A stretch of 31,841 bases of DNA from Chara braunii (GCA_003427395.1 BFEA01000328.1:1605389-1637229), one strand, 5' to 3'; positions 20,940 through 30,611 are shown, numbered from the stretch's first letter. Numbers and translations: made by a program. Notes: a model not told the origin generated them from the sequence alone.

Positions 20940-23900
20940 TCAGGGACCAGAATCAAGCACCCCTCCTTTTTCCATGATTCCATGCTTCAACAGTCTCGCA
21001 AGGAGGATCCCTACATCCTGCTCCGACCAAAACAGTCCTGCTTTGATTTTGAGTATTTGAATATCTTTGAGTGATTCTTGGCCAAACCATTTCAAATCAT
21101 CTTGTCGCGTGTTTTCATATTTTAAGTACACGTCTCTCTCAGCTATCCTTTGATCTTCAGTGGTAAGAGTCAGAATAGCAACACCACCTGGAGGGAAAAT
21201 TTCTCTAATGAATTTAAGTATTTCTACTTTTATCCATGATTCTCCCGCTATTCCTCTTGTGAGAGAGACAAGAGATAAAAACTGAGGCTTGACCCCCTGC
21301 ACTGTTACTTCACCATATTCCGCTCCTTGGGGTTCTGACAGTCCAACTTGCCAAACTCCTCCCTTGAGCCTCACTGGTAAAATGACGACACCAGTTTTGG
21401 ATGGAGGGAGGTCACCTTGACCTTGAGTCAACCTGAATCTAAGTTTTTGCCTCTTACTGGTTTGGACTACTTCCATTTGATTTTGATCTGGTCTATCCCC
21501 TTTTGTCCCCTCTACTAACTCCCTGCTCTCTTCCTCCTTTCCTTTCCTCTCTTGGGACAAATCCTGAGGATCTTTTCTCACTGAATTTCTTGAAATAAGC
21601 AGGAATTTCTTCTCCCCTGTTACTTCTGATACTATTTCTTGAAATTCCTGTGGAGCTTTCCCGCTATCAACAGGGATTGACTTAGGTGGGGAGAAGTCTT
21701 CAAAGAGTGAAAGGTGCCGTCCCTTTGATGATATGTCCGGGTCCAGACTCCGGCTGTTCATTTGTAAAGGGAGTGTTATTGGACTCAGATCTTCAGTAGC
21801 TTGCTGGAACAGTAATGTGCCGGACATTGCTGGAATAAGGTCATTTCCCGCTGTTTGCAGTACAACTCCCGATGGACTGAGGAATAGCTCATTCTTTCCA
21901 GCAGACCCATGCAATGTTCCTTTGCAGTGACTTTGAGGTCACAATATCAGAGTTCCGCGGAGCAGCATTCTCTTTGAGGCTGCTGGACTGTTGAGTAAGA
22001 CTCAACTCTTCATACTCCTCTGGCCCATATTGAATGTGGCTTACCTGGGATGGTCTTACTCCTACCTGCTCAGCAACACCTGAGAGGCCCTCCGCGTGAT
22101 TATTATTCGTTGGTTCCAGTCTTGCCAGCTCAGCTTGTTCTACTGGCCCTCCTGCTGTGTGAATATGGGAGAAGTGCCCGTTGACAGTTCCTGCATTTGC
22201 CTCCAATGGGTCTTGCAGTTGAGACACAGTCGTAGGGGATTCCAATGCAAAGAGGGCCAGAATCTGATCGGGTGGATTTCTGAGAAATTCCTTCTTTTTT
22301 TTTTTCTTTTTTTTTTTCTTTTTTTTTCTTCCTAAGGCAGTTTTTTTTTCCTTTGCTATGCTTATTGAGTTTGTGCTTGGAATTACAGGGAGTGTGCATC
22401 AAACATGAGAGTCTTTTCCTACGTACCACCTGGTTAACTGACAAGTATTTCTTTGTATTTGCTGAGAGAAATTTCCTTCCAAAATGAAGAGCCTTCTTAC
22501 TATTATGCTCTGGAATCTGAATCCTGTGCTTCCTCGCAAGAGCTTTAAGCTTTCTCAGACTACCGGAATGACTGTGGCTTGATCATCAATTTGGAAGTCG
22601 TCCCTTGTGAGGTTCGTTCCTGAGTCGGAGCAGTCTTCTGCAGCTTGCCGCTAATCAAAAGAGATGGATGAAAGTACAAAAAGCAGTCTGTTCCCCACTG
22701 AGATCCAATCCAATCCTGGTGGCATGCCGTATTGTAAAACCAATTTCAAACTATCACCGTTGACCAACACCATCATCAGTTGGTCTTTGATTTGCTACCA
22801 GGCATCCTGGCTCCATTCTGGGAACATAGTCTGCATATTTAGCAGCAACCAGTCCGCCAGCTTCGTCAGTTCTGCATGCAATTCATCGGACCCTTCCTTG
22901 CCTGTACTCAACAGGGCTGCAAACGGGGGAACCGAAATCGGGGTTTCCTCTACTTCCATATGGTCAGAACCCATTGCTATTTTTAGCGGGTCAATATCCA
23001 TTGGAAGTGGGACAGGTTCTTCCGTAAGTTCCACAACTTGTTCGGATTGCCTCTTAGTTTCAACGTCCTGTTGTAGAGAACCTGCAATATTATTATTTTC
23101 TTTATTTTCTTTTTGTCCTTTTTTCCCCACTACCCTCCATTCTGTTCCCTGATATTGATTCGATCCAGGAAGGTAATTCTGTGGACCAGGACCAAGAGAT
23201 CTGGAATTTCCTCCCTTCTGTCTTGAAATCTGTTCCCCCTGCTTCTTTTCCTGTTCTCTGTTTCCTTCCGTCAATGCACTTTGTTCTTGGTTTGGACCCA
23301 TCCTGACTCTGTCCTTCTTACCTGCTGTGTGATCGGTCCGTCCATCTGCGATTACAGGGCTCACAGGCCTCTGGGCGACTGATGACTGGGTCTGCGAATT
23401 GAGAAAAGGGGAGGGTGGAGGTGGGGACTGATGTTGTCCTCCTCTATTCACCCCCTCTCCTCTATGCTGATTCTGCCTTTGCTGCGATTGGGACGGTCAC
23501 CACTCAGGGGGTGGTCGTGGGGGTTTCCTCGTATCCCCCCTCCCTTCCCAAAACCATCCCACAGGTACTCCTGCTTGGTTGATTTCATCGCTGAACACCC
23601 ACCCCTCATACCCCTGTATTACCGGGACCCACCTGTGAGGTCTCTGCAGATATCTTTTGAGTTTGTGATCCGCAGAGGATGCATGCTGTGGGTGAAGTGG
23701 ATACGCAAATTTCGAGCTGAGGTGTCCATATGCTTTGCATTTGAAACACCGGGGTCGGAATTTGTGAGCAGTATGGATCTGATAGATCCTCCATCCCATT
23801 TTAAAGGGAATAATGTCGTCCAACGAAAATGGTTGCTCTTTTGGAATGTCCAGAGCCAACATCAAATAGTCATCACGTTTGGCGACGTAAGAAGGTAAGG

Positions 23901-25113
23901 GATCAATAAAGTCTATGATCTTATACTGCTGACCGAAATCGTGGACGAATGCTGCTTGGACTTCGATTGGAATGTGTCTGAGTTCCACCCAGTAGAAGTC
24001 TTTCATTAGTTCATCTCTCTTCTTTTCTGGTCCCACTTTTTTCAGTAGCCACGGATAGATACGGACTTTCGATCCTTCCCACTTCAATTTCTTCCATCCA
24101 TCCATCTGCTGTTTATCCTTCTCGAACATGCTGATGATTGTGAAAACTGTTGGTGAAATTAATTGGATTAAAAAAAAATCAGAAACAGCTTCTGGCCCAT
24201 CTTTCATTGATTCCAGTCGTTTGCATATCCACTTTGTCTTATCATTCATAGATCTGATTGCACTGCTGTCGTAGAATATCCAGTTGCTGGTATGTTTAGT
24301 ATAGATCTCATCCCTCTTCACTAGTTTGTTTAAAGGATAAGCTTTCATCAATGACTTCCTTCCCCCTTGATCGAAAACCAGCTGTTCTGGAGCGTGGAGG
24401 AAGAGAGAGAGAAAGTAGGCTCTGGCGGATGATAAGTTCCTCATTGGGACTTTTAATTCATCACTCTGTGAGCCAGATGGGCCAATAGATATTCTGCTAA
24501 TGTTTAGCGTTCTGTCCTTTAGAGTCTCTCTGACTTTTTGAGCCCAAGAGGGCTGGGCTGATTGGACTTCTGGCGACTTGGCAATATTGCTTCCTGACTT
24601 TTCCTGTGCCCCCGTTGATTTACAGGCAATGCTTCTTTCTTCTTCCGTCNGTATTTCCTCTCCCATATCTGAATCCCCAGGACCNTCAGAGATATCATCN
24701 CGTCGTGCTTNGTTGTGAGAGGGCTGAGAATTGTGGTGAGACTGANGGATCATGCTCTTGTGCTGTTCATNTNNGATTTCTTTCCTTTGTTGCTGCATGT
24801 TCGTGATGCCCTTTTNATGTGAGAGTATTCCTTGATTCATGCTGTGATCTGGTTGTGAGTCTGCCTGGGTCAGTTTCTGATTGGCTACTACGCTGGAGAA
24901 GGATGCTATCCTCTGCATACTGCCTCCCCCCTGATCCTGCGTTACTCTCTGCCTCACTTCACAATTCCCAACTCCCATCCCTTGTGGACCATTCCCCATT
25001 CCTGGACGTGTGTACGGCGCATTGGCCAGATGACGAATTAGGAAATGTCTCATCGCTCCTTGATAAGACAGGAGTGAGTCAGGACCCTTTGCTCTCCTAG
25101 CATTTAGCCTCAT
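20940..25113 (-). pseudogene. LINE C ORF1 (gag-like), broken
   Basis: ATG 25113 begins a 538-codon frame containing LLSYQGAMRHF, a DUF4283-like stretch (FYWVELRHIPIEVQAAF, about 23980) and a zinc knuckle CFKCKAYGH (about 23750-23725) whose last Cys position appears to be Tyr. TGA 23497-23499 is followed in the same frame by a Gln/Lys-rich linker, MDIDP, and the helical module. That module is cut by TAG 22795-22797, past which the homology to A continues. The middle (22660-21915) is fragmented among frames and includes a Lys-coding A-rich run (T-runs, 22293-22330). The last segment (21914-20940) carries the C-terminal domain KLRFRLTQGQ…DLKWFG. Without breaks ORF1 would be about 1390 codons, longer than in A. 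Confidence 0.85.
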
Positions 25114-26526
25114 TTTTGTAGCTTCTTTTTTTTGTTTTGATTGATTTCCTTATAGACTCGTTAGAATTGCCGTTAATAGTTGCCAATGTATTCGTGATAC
25201 TTTTTATTTTGGCGTGGGCGGAAACCAGATGTCAGATGATGGAGGGGGAAAATCAAAAGGAAAAAAGGGACAGGTAATGAAGGCGCACCTTCCAAGGGAG
25301 AACTCGTTGTTGCTCTGCTGTCGAAAGTAGATCTCACCTTGATAAGGAAGTCTCCTATCCCTAATTCTCTTGATATGGTCCTCTCTTCCCACTTACTCCC
25401 CTCCTCTTGTCATGATTTTCGTAGATGATCTGCTGACAATTATATTCCTCCCTCTGCGAAAGTCTTCCCCCTTATTATAATGACCTCGCTCCCCCCCTCC
25501 CTCTTGCCCTCCTTGACTTGTCCTGCGTTGTTAGTTTGCTGACAATACACCAAAGTTTGCCATACTATACCGTGATGTGATTGGTATGAAAAGTCTTCAC
25601 CCCCTACCTTTTGCTGACTATTCCCTCCCCACCTTGCTGACTATTCCCTCCCTTCCTCCATCTACCTATAGCAGCAGATTAGCGTCATCCCCTTACTCCT
25701 CGCACACCTTACCACTCAATTGATTACTCTACTTTCATATTCCACCAGTGGATAAATAGGGAAATACGAAATAATTAGAGAGAATAATACCTCTTTTGAC
25801 TATAAATTACGGACCACTTTTGACCACTTAATTGACTAGTATCAGTAATCGACGAGCCTTCAGCTGGGTTGCACTCCAGAGCATGTGTTGACCTCATACG
25901 CTGTTGCTATTGTAGCGTCCCAGATGTGAGTGTAATCCAACCTCACCGCTCTGACGATTGAAAAGTTTTGTTGCCTTCGCTCCAAACTCGTACATGTGGC
26001 GTGTCATTTGTTGACTTCTCAAATACCACACTCTCTTCCCACACTTGGGCGTCAACTAATGTCAACATCCGACGAGCTTTTGACCGCTTTTTTTGGAGCG
26101 ACAGCTAGAGAGGAATGTATTTGGAAAACACATTGCTGAAAAAGAACCGTCAACTCCGGCAACTTGTCGATTGAAAAGTTCTGTTGACTTCTCTCCTGCC
26201 TCGTAGTGATGACGTGTCGTTGCTGACTTGTCCAAAACCTCGCTCTCTTCACACACTTAGGCTACCACTGGGCTCACTCCATCCTTCTCCATAGGCGATG
26301 ACTATTGTCAACGCCTCACGAGCTTTTGACCGCTTTTTCGAGCGACAGCTATGGAGAAATGTGTATGGAAATCATAGTGTTGAGAACACGATGATTCAGA
26401 TCAAAGTCCACGTCAGCCCGTGACGTGGAGTGACCTAGCACCTGTAGTTGCCGCGCGCGTGCGTTAAGCGCCTCACTCGAAGGTTTTCACCCCCTGGTTG
26501 AGCTTCAAAGCCAGCGGTGTCGCCTC
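25114..26526 (-). promoter_or_regulatory. 5' region of LINE C with diverged tandem units
   Basis: There is no gene. A block at 25955-26058 recurs at 26168-26270 (offset 213; both start CGATTGAAAAGTT). A block at 26061-26127 recurs at 26307-26373 (offset 246; both contain CGAGCTTTTGACCGC and GAGCGACAGCTA). The units are therefore about 213 bases plus an insertion of about 33. A 20-bp motif at 25611-25630 also repeats at 25634-25652. By analogy with tandem 5' units in other L1 elements this may be the internal promoter. Confidence 0.55.
25955..26373 (-). repeat. Two tandem ~210-245-bp units in LINE C 5' region
   Basis: Unit 1 is about 25955-26127 and unit 2 about 26168-26373. Order and orientation of the matching blocks are the same, and unit 2 carries roughly 33 extra bases near 26270-26303. 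Confidence 0.7.
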
Positions 26527-26539
26527 AATACATTCGCCC
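26527..26539 (-). repeat. Target-site duplication of LINE C, copy at its 5' end
   Basis: AATACATTCGCCC, identical to 16039-16051. On the - strand it lies within codons for GANV of LINE B ORF1, and joining 26527 to 16038 continues the frame with F-S-Y-V. Confidence 0.92.
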
Positions 26540-26861
26540 CTTCACATTTCACCTTCCCTCTCTTGAGCGATGGATTTACTGCCGGGTTGGCGTACCACCC
26601 ATCCTCATAAATTCGAATAAGCATTTCTTTGATTTTTGTCGGCAATGCTTTCGATTCGGTTTGAAATATGACAACAACGGTTCGTTCTTTTAACCACCTC
26701 ACTACTACATCATCTACTTTGGCATTCAATGAAATAGTGGCAGATCTACCGTTTGACACGCACGTGCCATGATCCAACCCCCCCAGGAAAATTCCATCCT
26801 CTATACATTTCTCCACTAACCTACGAATGTTATCCTCATCCGGATCCGATGTTGCCGCCAT
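26527..26861 (-). pseudogene. LINE B ORF1, 5' part (N-terminal about 112 codons)
   Basis: ATG 26861-26859 (context TTCTTGATGGCG) starts MAATSDPDED…; a TTG directly upstream also extends the frame. The segment runs to EGANV, where element C interrupts it. The native continuation FSYVATTKN lies at 16038 and below, in the same frame. The segment has mixed helix/strand character (VVRWLKERTVVVIF) typical of the N-terminal part of plant LINE ORF1 before the zinc knuckle; no motif is diagnostic. Identity as B's ORF1 rests on the exact junction. Confidence 0.85.
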
Positions 26862-28248
26862 CAAGAAGAAGAGAAATAAGCAGAAACCAAATTCTTACCA
26901 AACACCCCCCGACACCCTGACGCGAGGCTCTGGTAACTGATCCAAGATACAGCAAATCACCAAAACAATACGGGTTAGGGGGAGAGAAAGATACCATCAT
27001 CCTTCGCCTGGAACTGCTCCACCGAAGGCACCTTCCCTTAAATACCAGACCATACCATTCCCCTTTGCCCCAGGATAGCGGGTCGGTGAGCTTCTCCAGC
27101 AGACAGGATCCCTAAAGCGGCATCCCTATGCCAACGCCTCCATCTGGCTTAGAAGACCGAAACAATGCTTACCCTTCACGCTGGGTGGGCTATCGCCTGC
27201 AAAAGTATCATACTGAGGCTGCAACCACTCCGGCACATCAAGATAACCAATGCTTAGGTTACGTTGCTTTCATCGATAAGCATGAGCTCATGTTGTTCAG
27301 TAGATGAAGGCGAAGCAGATTTAGCACTCAATCCCCCAACCACCCAACCTGTTTGACCTAACGATGACCTCCTCTTCTTCTTCCACATAACCCTCATATT
27401 AACTCCCTTCCTAGACGAGTGCCAAAAGGCACGCGTCTCATCACATAGCTTCACATATTAGTCACCACACTCAGGGGACTTTCCATCGACTCCTATACCT
27501 CCCAATAGCAACTTGGCTATGGTTGGAGTCAACGTTTGACGCGAGGTGGTGGTCGTCCCATCATCCCACAGCGTGCGCAGGAAAATGACGGGAAAGCGTC
27601 GGCGAAACAACCGCCGGCAACGTGGAGCGGAGCGCTACCGGGTGCCCGTCACCTCGTTCCTCTTATTATGATTTTCAGAAATGCAAAGAAAACAAGGCCA
27701 ACGATAAATAAAATGAAAAAGATCACTCTGACATCCACATCATGACAGTACATCAACAGCATCCACATTTCACGGGTGTTCCCGTTCAACAGAGCAACCC
27801 TCCAAGTTGGGCAATGCCTTCACAGTACATCTGAATGCGACCGGCCCGCCAGCCTCTTCAGATGCATCTGGCCGTACCGTGTCGCCATGTGCACGGTCTT
27901 CCCTGTCGTTTAAACCATAAGGCTTCCCGTAGAGTGGAAACAGTATAGCCGGTACCTCACACCTCTTTCCGTTTGTGGCAAGGCCTGCTGGTGTTCATTG
28001 TGGCATTAATACGATTGCGGTAGGGATGTACGGTGGTTGCCACAAACGGGCGCCTTGAATCAGCTGTTCGTATCATGTGTTGCGCACCGGAGCGGGGGGC
28101 CAGTCACACATGTCCACGACGAGGTACCATGATTTATGGGGGTCATCGTGCTACTCTATACTTCAATTTTGCATCTCCCTGGATGCACGGCTCGCTACGT
28201 TGGTACATTAGCGAGGAGCTCAAGTGAGGCCGGATATTGGGGGGTTGT
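26862..28248. other. Upstream flank, probably starting with LINE B 5' UTR; no supported gene
   Basis: B's 5' boundary cannot be placed because its other target-site copy is outside the window. A 66-codon - strand frame at 27454-27254 (Lys/Arg then Ser-rich) begins with GTG just after a TAA and has no recognisable motif. A 13-bp inverted repeat lies at 27969-28049. I see nothing else. Confidence 0.4.
27969..28049. repeat. 13-bp inverted repeat with 55-bp spacer
   Basis: CCGTTTGTGGCAA at 27969-27981 and its exact complement TTGCCACAAACGG at 28037-28049. It could form a hairpin or be the ends of a very small MITE-like element of 81 bp; no flanking duplication is evident. Confidence 0.6.
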
Positions 28249-28333
28249 GGAGGGGGTTTAATTATTATTGGGGTGGGGTGAGGGGGTTAGTTGCTGAAGG
28301 GGGCTGCGGAGGGGGTTTAATTATTATTGGGGG
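28249..28333. repeat. 59-bp-offset tandem duplication (GGAGGGGGTTTAATTATTAT)
   Basis: The block starting GGAGGGGGTTTAATTATTAT occurs at 28249 and again at 28308, both running on into TGGGG, within a G-rich stretch. Confidence 0.8.
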
Positions 28334-29256
28334 GTGCTGCGTAGTACCGTCTCACAATGCCGCGCCTTAGAAAGAGACAGCGAGAAGAGCTCGCTGTCGC
28401 AGTGATGGCCATCGCCGGTAGGATGGCCGAGGATGCGTTTCAAAGCTTGTTCCGGGTGCCCGCAGCTACACCTCCGGAAGATCGACACCGGGGAGGTGGT
28501 GTGATGCGGCCCGGAGTCCATGGTGACTGGGGGTGGAGTGTCCGCAGCTGCACCGCCGGACGATCCACACCGGGAAGGTGTGTGCGAGGGGGTTGTTTGC
28601 GAGGCGACAACCTGACCTCCGTCACGCCCACCATTCACATGCTCCGTCGGGTCAGCACTAGCCTTTATGTCCCGGATGATGCGGTTGAGGACGTACTCAG
28701 ATGACGTGGCATGAGGACTGAGCTGCTGCCTAAGAGCACCATCACACAACGGTTCCGTTGACACGCGAGGACTCCCGTGCCCAACCGGCGACATTGCAGT
28801 GGGAGCACCTGAGTGTTGGGACGGCATCGTGTCAGTGTTCAGAGAACTAACACTCGACGGACCGGGACTGCCATGCTGGATTCCTGCATTGCGAGCCAGA
28901 GACGTCTCATAGCCACCCACGGGCCGTTCATCGATGTGCGGGGTGAGCCCGTCGGCCGTGGTCATTGCACGCATTCTCAGACGTTGCCGGAGAGTGTGCT
29001 CATCAGCACCGCCTAGCCCGATTCTGAACCCGCGAACAGGCGTCACTGGCGACGACAAAGCAGGAGCGCCTGTCACAACGCGGGAACGCGGTGCAAAGAT
29101 CGCACACTCTGTCACCTTCGCGTATTCCGCACCACAGACGGGGCCCCCACTCCTTGCTGGTCTGGTACCTGCAGCAGACGGGGCGTCATTCTGGGATTCA
29201 GACCACCCCCAGTCGTCAATACAAAACAGGCCTGCGTTCTGGGTGTACTGGGCCAT
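28324..29256 (-). CDS. Hypothetical 310-codon frame, Ser/Pro/Gly/His-rich
   Basis: This open frame starts MAQYTQNAGLFCIDDWGW and is rich in S, P, G, T and H throughout, suggesting disorder if expressed. I recognise no domain. Against its reality: the DNA is GC-rich so long frames arise by chance, several other frames on both strands are also open here (for example + 28357-28704), and an imperfect 43-bp direct repeat inside it (28457-28499 and 28540-28582, offset 83) is out of frame with itself, so no protein repeat is conserved. For it: length, and an acidic/aromatic N-terminal start unlike random low-complexity sequence. Treat as a candidate only. Confidence 0.25.
   Translation of the reverse strand: MAQYTQNAGLFCIDDWGWSESQNDAPSAAGTRPARSGGPVCGAEYAKVTECAIFAPRSRVVTGAPALSSPVTPVRGFRIGLGGADEHTLRQRLRMRAMTTADGLTPHIDERPVGGYETSLARNAGIQHGSPGPSSVSSLNTDTMPSQHSGAPTAMSPVGHGSPRVSTEPLCDGALRQQLSPHATSSEYVLNRIIRDIKASADPTEHVNGGRDGGQVVASQTTPSHTPSRCGSSGGAAADTPPPVTMDSGPHHTTSPVSIFRRCSCGHPEQALKRILGHPTGDGHHCDSELFSLSLSKARHCETVLRSTPQ
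28357..28704 (+). CDS. Hypothetical 115-codon frame, competing with the - strand frame
   Basis: The frame begins MPRLRKRQREELAVAVMAIA, a basic start followed by an amphipathic Ala/Met/Val stretch that looks protein-like. It then becomes Arg/Gly/Cys-rich and stops at 28704. It overlaps the - strand frame completely, so at most one is likely real. No domain is recognised. Confidence 0.2.
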   Translation: MPRLRKRQREELAVAVMAIAGRMAEDAFQSLFRVPAATPPEDRHRGGGVMRPGVHGDWGWSVRSCTAGRSTPGRCVRGGCLRGDNLTSVTPTIHMLRRVSTSLYVPDDAVEDVLR

Positions 29257-30083
29257 GGAGAAGCGACGTGTCCTCTTCCCTGTTCAGTAAGTCGATGGTG
29301 CACAGTGACGAACTGCAGTGAGCCGGTAGACGGAGAGAAACGGAGAGGAGACAACAACCATATCCCGGCGTACGGAACACAGCAGTAAGCTGGTAAAAAA
29401 TGTGCGTTACGTTGAGGGCGGTACCCGATATCCCGAGGTACGGAGGACAGCATGGATTTAGCGTGCACCCATGACCGTATTCGCGGGCCGCACGGAAGTT
29501 CTTTCCTTTGCGAAAGCGGCTGCACTCCTCTACCGTTTCCACATTCGGATCTTTCCTCATTCGGAAAGTCCCGCAAGTACGGTGTACTTTGACCTGCACG
29601 AAGGGGGGTGCATGTGTCCCAGAAAGGAGGCTAAGGCCGGACAGCGCCTACGTACTTCGCCCTAAAGTTGGGCAACATTCACCCACGCTTGCAACGAGAC
29701 ACCTTACTTTTATGACGCCATCTGCCACGGCGTGTTCAACTGTCAGTGCACACCACAATTCATGATTCTCCACGGACATCCCGTTTTTCTAAAAGTCGGC
29801 AAAAACAAAATAGCAAGGCGCGAAGCTTCAAAAACACCCACGCCTCCCAAAAGAACCATAGTATTGAAGCTTCGCGACAACGGAAAGTGGCCAACTAAAT
29901 GGCCAACAAATGAATTAAGAAAAATTATACTGGGCGATGGGCAGCTGCATCTACGAAAACGATGACAATTCACACTAGCAGTCGATGCGCGAAATGATCA
30001 ACGACTGACGGATGTCACGGACCACTGCACGTGGTCGAAAACGGAGGACCGCAAGCGTAAATCGGACGTAGAGGGTCAAGGCC
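28705..30083. other. GC-rich flank without a supported gene
   Basis: Besides the overlapping weak frames, two similar blocks containing ATATCCCG-GTACGGA-ACAGCA lie about 71 bases apart (about 29360 and 29431), and a 13-bp inverted repeat lies at 29819-29876. I see no promoter or RNA gene. Confidence 0.35.
29819..29876. repeat. 13-bp inverted repeat with 32-bp spacer
   Basis: CGCGAAGCTTCAA at 29819-29831 pairs exactly with TTGAAGCTTCGCG at 29864-29876. Each arm contains the self-complementary GAAGCTTC. Possible hairpin or remnant of a small inverted-repeat element. Confidence 0.65.
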
Positions 30084-30273
30084 CCTGGTCAGATGACCAG
30101 ATTAGCGGCCAGATTAGGATCCTTCGCGAAGCGCCCAGTGTTTGTCAAACTCGGATGGTATGGAACCTTTTAGTACCTGGTCAGATGACCAGATTAGCGG
30201 CCAGACGCCTGGTCGAGATTAGCGGCCAGATTAGGATCCAGCGCCCAGTGTTTGCAAACGTGGCGAACATAAT

Positions 30274-30312
<39 letters not shown>

Positions 30313-30481
30313 TTTTTTTTTTTTTACCCTTACTTCCCCCCCCCCAAAAAAAAAAAAAAAAAAACGAAATCAGTTCAAATCACTGGCTGAGCGGTTTACA
30401 AACGAGAATTCGAACCTTTGAGTGCCTCTGATCAGATGGGCAGATTAATAGCAAGATTCGAAAACAGCACTTGGTCTTTGC
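30084..30481. repeat. Diverged short repeats upstream of the tRNA gene
   Basis: CCTGGTCAGATGACCAGATT begins copies at 30084 and 30176; both run through AGCGGCCAGA to GCGCCCAGTGTTTG (ending 30145 and 30254). Copy 2 has an internal extra AGATTAGCGGCCAG. A third, decayed copy occupies about 30427-30481 (CTGATCAGATGGGCAGATTA … TCTTTGCAAACC). The start contains a perfect palindrome CTGGTCAGATGACCAG (7-bp arms). Confidence 0.75.
30276..30364. repeat. Homopolymer mosaic (T, A, T, C, A runs)
   Basis: A long T-run, seven A, a second T-run, ACCCTTACTT, ten C and about twenty A follow directly. Run lengths are unreliable in any assembly. The mosaic separates repeat copies 2 and 3 and may be two retroposon tails facing each other. 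Confidence 0.7.
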
Positions 30482-30529
30482 AAACCACCTACTGTTCTAT
30501 AGTGGCCTGATGCCCCCCTATTACTTGTT

Positions 30530-30611
30530 GTGGCTTTGGCCGAGTGGTTAAGGCGTGTGCCTGCTAAGTACATGGGTTATACCCGCGAGAGTTCGAATCT
30601 CTCAGGCCACG
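30530..30611 (+). tRNA. tRNA-Ser(GCT)
   Basis: The complete cloverleaf can be drawn. The acceptor stem is GTGGCTT (30530-30536) with AGGCCAC (30604-30610), including one T·G, and the discriminator is G at 30611. The D arm is GCC…GGC with GAGTGGTTAA. The anticodon stem is TGTGC/GTACA around loop CTGCTAA, giving anticodon GCT (serine AGC/AGT codons). A long variable arm (TGGGTTATACCCGC), as expected for class II tRNA-Ser, precedes the T arm GAGAG-TTCGAAT-CTCTC. Internal promoter boxes A (TGGCCGAGTGG) and B (GTTCGAATC) are intact. CCA is not encoded, as normal for nuclear genes, and no intron is present. The first T-run that could terminate Pol III is at 30663, 51 bases downstream. It appears functional. 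Confidence 0.95.

Larger units (their letters stand above)
16052..26526 (-). mobile_element. LINE C, full-length but decayed, nested inside LINE B
   Basis: A 10.5-kb - strand LINE of the same family as A, with a 5' region (26526-25114), ORF1 (25113-20940), ORF2 (about 20869-16217) and a structured 3' end with a poly(A) of about 24 bases seen as T-runs at 16053-16076. Both boundaries are set by the 13-bp target-site duplication, so it is apparently not 5'-truncated. It is more A/T-rich than A. It carries many stops and frameshifts, although it must be younger than B, in whose ORF1 it sits. Confidence 0.93.

Noticed and set aside
1-26861. LTR retrotransposon or virus-derived element
   Set aside because: There are no long terminal repeats, protease, RNase H/integrase pair or capsid motifs. 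APE endonuclease, poly(A) tails and target duplications of 13 bp indicate LINEs.
28324-29576. Several overlapping long frames on both strands as multiple genes
   Set aside because: High GC content reduces stops in all frames, and an internal nucleotide repeat is out of frame. At most one frame is kept, at low confidence.
30084-30254. CRISPR-like array
   Set aside because: Only two to three diverged copies with unequal spacing and no spacers of constant size, in a eukaryotic context.
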